Shown: positions 56,138 through 64,000 of the stretch, piece after piece | Layout: every line of letters starts with the position of its first letter | Position numbering within the stretch: position 1 is the first letter of the stretch | From: Podocnemis expansa | Lineage: Eukaryota; Chordata; Testudines; Podocnemididae | Length of the DNA stretch: 64,000 nucleotides | Reading direction: 5' to 3' | NCBI GenBank assembly: GCA_007922195.1 | Contig: ML681997.1 | Coordinates: 11,051,236-11,115,235 of the forward strand | Notes under the pieces: model-generated | Told to the model about the DNA's origin: nothing | Databases searched by the model: none | Seen by the model: only the letters and a program-made list of their open reading frames with translations | Position numbers and translations under genes: made by a program

Positions 56138-56435
56138 AACCCTTCATTTCCTCCTGGCTGTGGTGGATGTGAACCTCCTGGCCTCAGGGGTGCACGGCAT
56201 CTCCTCTTCCACCTCATCCATTGGCTCTAGTGCCGCGTAACAGTTCTTCACTACAACGGAGAGTGGGATGGGAGCAGGGGTGGAGCACTGTCTGCTGCCA
56301 GAAGTAACCAGCTGCCAGTGTCCTCCCTCTGCCATAGGCATCCCATCCTTCTCCAGTGGTGCAGCAGTAGTCTTTGGCCCCTGGATAGTATCCTCATCCT
56401 TGTATGCCTCCTCCTTTTATTGTTCCCTCCCCATG

Positions 56436-56990
56436 ATATCTGAAGGCTGAACTGAGCCACCCCACCCCATCTCCCCTGGCATGGCAAACCCTGTGTGGAG
56501 TGGTCTGAGTCTCAAGAGCCACCCTCATTTCCTTCTTGGTGGCTCCCCAGGAAGAAAGGGCAATGGCGACCACCACTGATGTCTTCCACATCCCTTGCAC
56601 ACATGCCTCATTTCCCCATGGCGGGCCCCTTGGTCACTCATGCCCTAATTTTCTTCTACTGGATACAGCCCAGATATTTTCAAATCCCAAATGTGGCTGC
56701 AGGAGGCAGTGCCCTTAGCTGGTTGGCAGCAGGGGAAAATGGAGGAGCCTATCAGAGACACAATCACATTCAGGGGCAGGGTGGAGATATGGTTACCATC
56801 TCAGTCCAACAACTGAACCCCAAGTTGACTCCCCAGCAGAGGCAGGTTGGGAGTGGTGTGCTTATAGGTTTGCTTTGCAATTTGTGTGCCAGACCCAGGG
56901 ATGTCATCAGTGAATGAACCTTTCTCTTTCCTTCCTCAGCACCAGGGCTGGATTAAGGACCCTGTGGGCCAGGGTGGTCCACTCTTTTGC
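56436..56990 (+). repeat. First direct repeat, right part
   Basis: Resumes with GATATCTGAAGGCTGAAC and matches 57958-58510: GGAGTGGTCTGAGTCTCAAG, CCAGGAAGAAAGGGCAATG, CCAGATATTTTCAAATCCC and GATGTCATCAGTGAATGAAC all have counterparts. Confidence 0.8.
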
Positions 56991-57650
56991 CATGGCAGTG
57001 CCCAGCCTGGAGGTTGGGAAGGTGGCACTTGGGCACTCAGCACTGTAGCCCACCAGCACTGAGGTAGGCGTCAGGGCTTGCAGACAGGACAGCTGTGAAG
57101 GTGGGATAGACTGGTGCTTGGAGCTGGGGTCTGGCCACCGCTGAGGGGGGTGGCCACACCAGTTCCTCCCCCCAAAGGAAGGGCGAGGTGGCACTGGGGC
57201 CTGGCAGAGTGGCCACTGGGGTGAAGCGGGCTGGTATTCGGTGCTGGGTCCCAGCTCATACTGGGAAGCCTGGGGGCCAACAGACCGGCCAGCCACAGGG
57301 CAGAGCTGGGCAGCGCTTGGCCCAGCAGAGCAACCAGCAATGGGGGTTGAGCAGGTCAGTGCTTGGCGCTGAGGCCTGGCCAGCACTGGGGGGAGCCAGG
57401 GCCCTCAGACCAGCTAGCCGTGGCAGAAAGCAGACTCGCCAGCCATGTGACACAGTGTAGGCTGCTGGCACTTGGACCATCTGGTCTGCATCCCATTTAC
57501 TTTTGGGGAGCAGCAGGATGCCTTTAACCCCAGGCCTGAGGATGCAGCCCCTAAAGCCCCTTTGTTAAACCATCCTCAACGGTGCACTTGCCTTAAACTG
57601 CATTTCAGAAGAAATCCTCTCACAGCACTTTGGTGACTTATGTGCAGGCC
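56991..57650. other. Spacer between direct repeats
   Basis: GC-rich with reiterated GGCACTTGG, CCAGCACTG and GGCCAGC words. No gene. A minus-strand ORF of 159 codons is an artefact of GC-rich repeats. Confidence 0.4.
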
Positions 57651-58510
57651 CAAACACAGACCCCCATAAAAAGCCAGTATCAGACCCAAGCAGTTCAATC
57701 CTCCCTGCTTTTTGAAAGGACCACACCAAGTTTTCCAAAAAGCTGAAGAGGGGTCTTATTGATTTCCCCCGTGCTTTCCGAGGGGGCCCCTCTCCACCTT
57801 CCCAAGGGGCTGAGGAGGGCTCAGGTTTCCTGCGGGGCTCTCCCCAGCTCCCTTGGGCTTTTCACCTCACCGGCTTCCTTCCTCCAGTCTAGCCCAGGTG
57901 GGCATGGAGTCTCTTTATGGTCATCTGCTGAGGCACTTCTACTGCCCAACCCTGTGATGTCTGACGGCCAGAATGAACTATTCCACCCCAGCTCCCACAG
58001 CCTGCAGACACTGCACGGAGTGGTCCGAGAAGCAAGAGCCACCCCATTTCCTCCTTGGCAGCTCCCTAGGAAGAAAGGGCGATGATAGCCACCACTGATA
58101 TCTTTGATGCCCCTGGCTCATGCGCTTCATTTCCTCCTGGCAGGTCCCTTGTGCCCTAACTTCAGGTTCCTGGGGGGGGGGGTCCATTATACTCAATACA
58201 GCCAAGATGTCTTCAAATCCCAAGGCCAGCTGTGGGAAGCAGTGCTTTTAGATGATTGGCAGCAGGCAGGAAGTAGATCAGCCTATCAAAGACAGTCACA
58301 TTCAGGGCTGGGGCTATATTTACCACCCCAGTTGGACAATTGAGTCCAAAGCTGACTCCCTTGGGAGTTGGGTTGGGAGTAGGGTGTTCATCGGTTTGCT
58401 TACAATTTGTGCACCAGGGTCAGGACTGTCATCAGTGAGTAAACCTCCCTTTCCTGCCTCAGGGCCAGGGCCAAATTAAGGTTCCTGTGGGACAGGATGA
58501 TCCAATTTTG
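57651..58510 (+). repeat. Second direct repeat, without CR1
   Basis: Uninterrupted copy of the unit; gives the pre-insertion form of the first repeat. It ends just before the 12-bp target duplication of the Penelope hairpin. Confidence 0.75.
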
Positions 58511-58513
58511 TGG

Positions 58514-58684
58514 AAAAAAACCCCAAGGAGTCCTGTGGCACTTAAAGCCTAACAGATTTATTTTTCGCATGAGGCGTCCCATGAAAGCTTATGCGAAAAA
58601 TAAAGCTGTTAGTCTCTAAGTGCCACAGGACTCTTTGGGTTTTTTTGCTGGACTAGACTAACACAGCTACCCCTTTGAAATTTG
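58514..58684. mobile_element. Penelope hairpin with 12-bp TSD
   Basis: Two inverted terminal-repeat arms: AAGGAGTCCTGTGGCACTTA and TAAGTGCCACAGGACTCTTT. The 12-mer CCAATTTTGTGG lies on each side (58502-58513, 58685-58696), so the hairpin inserted as a unit. The centre has GAAAGCTTATGCG but no CTGATGA. Confidence 0.9.
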
Positions 58685-58696
58685 CCAATTTTGTGG

Positions 58697-60191
58697 CCCT
58701 ACAACCCCCTGCCACAGTGGTATCCTACCTGGGGGCAGGGCAGCTCTTGGACATGCTGGCGCTGGGGCCCACCAGACCCTCCAAACTGCACACAAGGCAC
58801 TTTCTCTCTCCTGCCTCAGGCCTGCCCTTTGTAGCCATCCCGTCATGTGCGCCATCACACCCTGTTTAGATTCTCCAAAGGTTGCCCCACTGCATCCTGC
58901 TACCAGCAGTACAGTGACAGACCGTAATGGCAGTTCCCTCTGAGGATATAGCAGCTTCCCCTCCACCACCACACCAGCCAGCTTCAGGAGCAGGGCTGAC
59001 CCTTTTGCCCCCTGCAGAGCTTGGAAACAGCCCCCTGGACCTCCCCCACACACCCCCTACTAAGGTCAGATTTGATGATGTGAGGAGCCCGCTCCAGCAT
59101 TGCCTAAAGCTGTGCTACCTCCTCTGTGGCAGGACAGCCAAGGCGAAGTGAACCACTAGGGGGTAAATCTGGCCCCTGAGCTGCAGTGAGTGTGTCAGAT
59201 GCTGCAAAAGTAAACTGTTGTAGTCAAACTATATCTCCATGTTTCACACTGAGCACCTGGGAAGGAAATGGGGTAATACGTGTGCATTTGTGTAGAAGCC
59301 TTTTGCACAAATATAGATCACCATAAATCCTAAACAACTATTAAAAGTGACATCAACATATATCCCTTAAACTGCATTTCAAAAGATCAGCATTTATAAT
59401 CTCACCTGGAAGACAAACCTACAATTCTGGGGGCAGGAACTAAAAACCTTGAGTCCAAATGACTTCAGTTTGCATTAAAGACTTACTGTAGCAGATCCAG
59501 CTGGAATAAAGATACACCAGGTAAGTAATCAGAAAAATAGCATTACATGAGGTCAGAGAGAGAGGGCAGGCCTAAAGATTTCTTAAATATAAATTAAATA
59601 GACTGTATGTTCCTCTTGTGCACAAACTACATGAAACGAGATATATTATAAATTAATGTCAATAAAGCCATAATGCAAGCAAGTCCCAGTGTAGTTGTAA
59701 CTGCTGGGGGGTACAGATGCACTGACCTGATATGTCCTCAGTTAAAAAAATGGGACCCCCTACACAATGCTTCTCAGTTCTTCACCAACTCTTCTAAACA
59801 ATTACAGTAAAAGAAACTCAAAAGAAGGGAGGAAGAAGGGGTCAATGTGGATCTGCAGAAGTAATATATTTTGAGAATCCTAGCTAATGGTAAGTACTAT
59901 TCCATTCTCCTTACGAAATTGCTTCTGCAATTCCCCACTTAAGGCTGTCAACTATCAGTAGCCAACTGCAGGGAGTAGGCTCAGTTAAACGTGCTAAATC
60001 CCTGCTCTCCCAAAATAGGTATGAAGACCAAGGCTAGGAGAGGACAATAATGCTTTATAAAAGAAGGAACTGAATTCCAGTTGTACAGATTCCAGTTATG
60101 TAGTTCTATAAATTAAAAAAAATTGAATTAATACATTGGGAAGGCTACACAGAGATTCTACAGATGAACAAATGTATCTGAGGGGTTAAAC
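58697..60191. other. Non-coding, GC-richer then AT-rich
   Basis: Up to about 59180 this is the right end of the possible composite element. Beyond that it is AT-rich sequence with no recognised feature. Confidence 0.4.
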
Positions 60192-60458
60192 CAGGGGTGT
60201 CAAACTCATTTGCTATGGTGGGCCAGATTTGATTTAAATGTACTTCAGGTGGGCCGTATGTACCATAAAATCATAATAGTAGAGCCTACGCTGGTGCGGC
60301 ATGGCAGACTGCTGGGTATGTGAGGCTGCACTCCAGATACCCTGACACCTCGCTCTCTCTCAGGGATAGAGCCTGGCATCACAGAGCTCAGGCATAGGCT
60401 GGATGGAAGAGGTTCGTGGACTGTATCCTGTCTGTGGGCCTTATGGTTGATACCCCTG
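60192..60458. mobile_element. Small hAT-like element
   Basis: Ends CAGGGGTGTCAAACTCATT and ATGGTTGATACCCCTG. The flanks GGTTAAAC and GTTTATAC agree at 5 of 8 positions. Interior GGTGGGCCAGATTTG and GGTGGGCCGTATG. Confidence 0.7.
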
Positions 60459-60869
60459 GTTTATACTGACGACAAAGGTTGATAATGCATGAGATGGAAA
60501 GTTTAAGGAAAGCTACTTAGTCGCCATGAATGTTGGTTTTTTTAATGGTAAGCTTTTCTCACCATTGTATACTGGTCTCCCTCGAGTTCCAGACAGTGGT
60601 ACCCAAGAAGACATTACTACAACTGACCCAAATTTAATGTGTCCGAACCTACCACCAGAGTTGGTGAAGGCTGAGAAAAACATTCTCCCTTGAAAATATT
60701 CTGTGGAGGAACCACTAATTCAGTATAATACCAGGTCTAAATAAATTGAAAATGCCTCATATATAAGCTTGCAAAGATGTTCTTACAGTACACTTGAGCT
60801 AGAGCAGACTGCTGGTTCCTTACTTCAAGGACCATTTTCTGCAACTACAAAATACGGTGCTGAAGTAGA
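60459..60869. other. Non-coding, no recognised feature
   Basis: AT-rich sequence to the start of the CR1 match. Confidence 0.35.
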
Positions 60870-61559
60870 AAGGTAAAATGGTAGAGTTCATGATTCTAAG
60901 GCACGGTACAAGAGAGAACACCAAAATAAAGACAATTGATTTCAAGAATGCAGACTTTAGCACACTCAGGGAATTGGTAGGTAGGATCCCACGGGAAGCA
61001 TATCTAAGAGGAAAAACAACTGAAGACAGTTGGCAGTTTTTCAAAGTATTAAGGGAACAAGAACAAACTATTCCAATGCATAAGAAGGATAGGAAGAATG
61101 GCAAGAGACCACCCAGGAGATTTTCAATAATCTAAAAATAAAGAAAGAGTCCGAGGACAAAGGATGACTGAAACAAATAAAATTAAGTAGGGGAAAAATC
61201 AGAAAGGGCAAGACACAAACTGAGATCAAACTAGCTGAAGGCATAAAGGGGGGGGGGAAAATTAAATACATTAGAAACAAGAGGAAGACCAAGTGCAGCA
61301 TAGGGCAGTTACTCAACAAAGAAGGAAAAACAAATACAGAAAATATGCAAATAGCAGAGGAACTAAATGATTTCTTTGTTTCGGTCTTTGCAGAGAAGTT
61401 TGGTGATGATCAGATGCCTGATGTAGGAGAGGGCAGCAAAAATGGGATAGGATCAGATGCTAAAATAGGGCAAGAACAAGTTAAAAATTAGCTAGACAAG
61501 TTAGATGTCTTCAAGTCACCAGGGCCTGATGATATATGTGTTCCCCTGAATACTCAAAG

Positions 61560-63360
61560 GGCTGACAAAGGAGATTTCTGAGCCATTGGTTATTACCTCT
61601 GAAAAATCATGGAAGACTGGAGAGGTCCCAGAGGCAGGAGCATCGCTGCCCCAGGGAAGGACCTGGAGCACCAGCCGCAGGCCCCACCCACCTGCCACAG
61701 GCCACACTCCCGGCTGGGGACAGAGCTGAGAGCAGCAGCCGTGGCCACGGGTGGCTGGGTCCAGGATCCCCGGCTGGGGACAGAGCCATGGGCAGTTGGG
61801 CCCCAGATCCCCGGCCAGGGACGGGGAGGGTAACGGGGCCCAGAGTGGCAGCCGTGGCCGTGGCGGCTGGGGCCAGGATCCCCAGCTGGGATTGGGATGG
61901 AAGCAGCTGTGGGCAGCTGGGCCCCAGATCGCCGGCCCCATCAGCCCGGAGACCAGGAGAGGTGGGGCCCCATGGGACCCGGGGCACTGGAGCTGGGATT
62001 TGGGGCACAGGTCCCGTGTGCCCGGTGCCAGTGACGCCCCTGCCCAGAGGAGTGGAAAAGAGCAAATATAGTGCCCATCTGTAAAAGGGGAAATAAGGAC
62101 AACCCAGAGAATTATAGACCAATAAGTTTAACCTCTGTGCCAGAAAAAATAATGTAGCAAATAATTAAGGAATCCATTGGCAAGTGTCTAGAAGAGAATA
62201 AGATGTTACATGAGAGTCAGCATGGATTGGTCAAGAACAACCTGATAGCTTTCTGTGATGGGGTAACAAGCCTTGTGCATAAAGGAGAAGCGGTAGATGT
62301 AGTATATCTAGACTTCAGTAAGTCTTTTGATAAAGTCACACATCACCTTCTCATTAACAAACTAGGGAAGGATGGTCTGAATCGAGCTTCTATAAGATGG
62401 GTGAAAAACTGGTTGGATAACCACTCCTAGAGAGTTATTAATGGTTCACAGTCATGCTGGAAGGGCATAATGAATGGGGTACCACAGAGATCGGTTCTGG
62501 GTCTGGCTCTGTTCAATATTTTTGTCAATGATTTAGATGATGGCATAGAGAGTACACTTGTAAAGTTTGCCAATGATACCAAGCTGGATGTGGTTGCAAG
62601 TACTTTGGAGGATAGGATCACAATTTAAAATGATTTGGACAAACTGGTGAAATGGTCTGAGGCAAACAGAATGAAATTCAATAAAGACAAGTGCAAAATC
62701 CTGCACTTAGGAAAGAACAATCCAATGCACAGAAACAAAATGAGCAATGACTACCTAGGAAGGAGTATTGCAGAAAGGGATCTGGTTGTCATAGTGGACC
62801 ACAAACTAAATATGAGTCAACAGCGTAATGCTGTTGCAAAAAAAAAGCAAACACCATTCTAGGATGTATTAATAGGAGTATGGTAAGTAAGAAACAAGAA
62901 GTAATTCTTCCACTCTACTTGGCCCAGATTAGGCCTCAACTGGAGTATTGTGTCCAGGCCGGGATGCCTCATTTCAGGAAAGATGTGGACAAATTGGTGA
63001 AAGTCCAGAGAAGAGCAACATGAATGATTAGAGGTCTGGAACATTTGACTTATGAGGGAAGATTGAAAGAGCTGGTTCGTTTAGGCTAGAAAAGAGGAAA
63101 CTGAGAGGAGACGTAACAGTTTTCAAGTACCTAAGAGGTTGTCACGAGGAGGAACCTTGTTCTCCTTAATTGCTGATGATAGGATCAGAAGCAATGGACT
63201 TAAATTACAGCATGGGAGGTTTAGGTTAGACATTAGGGAAAAACAACTAAGTGTCAGGGTAATTAACCACTGGAATAAGTTGCCTAGGCAGGTTGTGGAA
63301 TCTCCATCATTGGAAGTGTTTAAGAGCAGGTTAGACAAGCACATGTCAGGGATGGTTTAA
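61560..63360 (+). pseudogene. CR1 reverse transcriptase (relic)
   Basis: Pieces in order: [24 protein letters not shown] text after the MITE (62050-62110), then VDVVYLDFSKSFDKVTHHLL (62290-62350), then LFNIFVNDLDDGIES (62505-62550), then KFANDTKLD (62560-62590), CKILHLGKNNPMH, and LEYCVQAGM. The catalytic block is FAND in place of a two-Asp motif, so it is dead even apart from frame breaks. The tail carries SPSLEVFKSRLDKHMSGMV. Confidence 0.85.
61635..62042. mobile_element. GC-rich hAT-like MITE in CR1, second copy
   Basis: Ends CAGGAGCATCGCTGCC and GTGCCAGTGACGCCCCTG, flanked by the exact 8-mer CCCAGAGG (61627-61634, 62043-62050). Same GC-rich, tandemly organised interior as 13894-14385 (CCCCGGCTGGGGACAGAGC words). 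ORFs on both strands are artefacts. Confidence 0.92.
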
Positions 63361-63425
63361 GAGGGTACTTGATCCTACCACGAGTACCTCTCGTGGTCCC
63401 TTCCAGTTCCTATGTTTCTGTGGTT

Positions 63426-64000
63426 TCATCCAGGAATCCAAGGTAGCCTCAAAAAAGTTAAATCCTGAATAGACTTGAAAATTGATAGAATTTCATTTAT
63501 TCTTAAATGCAGAGCCCAAAAGAAATAATAGGTGCCCTTAAAAGATTCAGTAACTGCTTGGTAAAAACTTCCCTTCAAGAGCCAAACACCTAGCAAATAA
63601 AAAGCCTGAAACTGCTGATGTCAAAGATGGGCCTGATGCCATCCTTTCCAAACATTTAGCAAAAATTGTGGCACCAAAGCATAGTAGCTTCTCTTGAAAA
63701 TACCTGCCAGTGGTCAATACCGCTTTCAACCCCAAGGCTGTCAAGTCTGAGAAAATGAGTCATTGAGTGGAGATCTCTAGGGACAGTCTTATGGTTGTTG
63801 CAAAATATGTCCTTCCATCTCACTGCTCAGATAGATCTTGAATATTTTCTTACGTAGGAACCATAAAAGATGCAGGTTTTATTAATGTATATTATGAAGC
63901 AGAGCTGTAACATGCGCCATATTGAGCAGCTCCATTTCACTGCTTGATTGAGGGATGTGTATTCCATGCTGCTTGTATGGTGCACCCCAGGCAACAAAAT
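63426..64000. other. Non-coding, no recognised feature
   Basis: Unique-looking sequence to the end of the window. Confidence 0.4.

Larger units (their letters stand above)
52583..56435 (-). mobile_element. CR1 LINE, near full length
   Basis: The 3' end is at 52583 (minus strand ends GGGGTTGGACTAGATGACCT and CCCTATGAGTCTATA). Going 5', it holds the reverse transcriptase C-terminal part, catalytic region, endonuclease and then ORF1 with an esterase-like block, about 3.85 kb in all. Both flanks belong to one copy of the duplicated 850-base unit, with the second unit (57651-58510) showing the uninterrupted sequence. Several frame breaks inactivate it. Confidence 0.9.
52096..59180. mobile_element. 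Possible 7-kb composite element with inverted ends
   Basis: The left end TAGGGCCAGATTACGG and right end GGGGTAAATCTGGCCCCTG are near-inverted. In between are two direct repeats of about 850 bases (52286-52582 plus 56436-56990, and 57651-58510), a CR1 in the first and a Penelope hairpin in the second. Subtracting these leaves about 3 kb. No target duplication was confirmed, so the inverted ends could be chance. Confidence 0.35.
60870..63425 (+). mobile_element. CR1 LINE, plus strand, 5'-truncated
   Basis: Starts within the endonuclease-to-reverse-transcriptase part ([20 protein letters not shown]) and runs to a CR1 3' tail ending CCCTTCCAGTTCCTATG. A GC-rich MITE (61635-62042) interrupts it. 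Many stops and frame changes. Confidence 0.9.

Overview
This window is eukaryotic, intron-rich and packed with transposons. The mix of repeats points to a sauropsid, most likely a turtle: CR1 LINEs with an esterase-type ORF1, a tRNA-headed SINE with a CR1 tail, Penelope-like elements, a DIRS-like element, and many hAT and Harbinger-like MITEs. The species call is inference; a crocodilian is not excluded by sequence alone.

The only cellular gene I can support is ESR2 (estrogen receptor beta), on the minus strand. Three coding exons are present: the A/B domain exon (26957-27387, with about 46 bases of 5' UTR before a plausible acceptor), the first zinc-finger exon (23788-23963) and the second zinc-finger exon (18297-18413). 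Splice sites and phases join cleanly, giving 241 residues plus one base. The hinge and ligand-binding exons are not in the window, so the next intron runs from 18296 past position 1 and exceeds 18 kb. Everything upstream of 27433 is 5' flank or a 5' untranslated intron of ESR2; no second host gene was recognised.

Layout. 1-18296: intron with a possible LTR (900-1540), nested Harbinger-like MITEs (4712-5596, 8631-9094), hAT elements (2251-2429, 6541-7902), an LTR carrying a Penelope insert that itself carries a SINE (9393-10932), and a broken CR1 (11006-16795) interrupted by at least four DNA transposons. 18297-27433: ESR2 exons and introns, with a Penelope-like element that keeps a GIY-YIG endonuclease relic (20173-21012). 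27434-35082: hAT elements, a second LTR of the same family and a MITE split by a hAT. 35755-40790: DIRS-like relic on the minus strand with RNase H and tyrosine-recombinase remnants. 41428-44330: stacked Penelope, MITE, hAT and CR1 copies. 44331-52040: mostly AT-rich, repeat-poor DNA. 52096-59180: a GC-richer composite with a near full-length CR1 (52583-56435) inside one of two direct repeats. 60192-63425: small hAT and a plus-strand CR1.

The most interesting signal is in the Penelope terminal repeats. They carry a motif reading GCAT-CTGATGA-stem-GAAA-GCTC-ATGC, which is the layout of a hammerhead ribozyme with a minimal stem III, as known from Penelope-like elements. Many insertions keep exact target-site duplications (8 bp for hAT, TTA or TAA for Harbinger-like, 12 bp for Penelope), so the order of insertion can be read directly.
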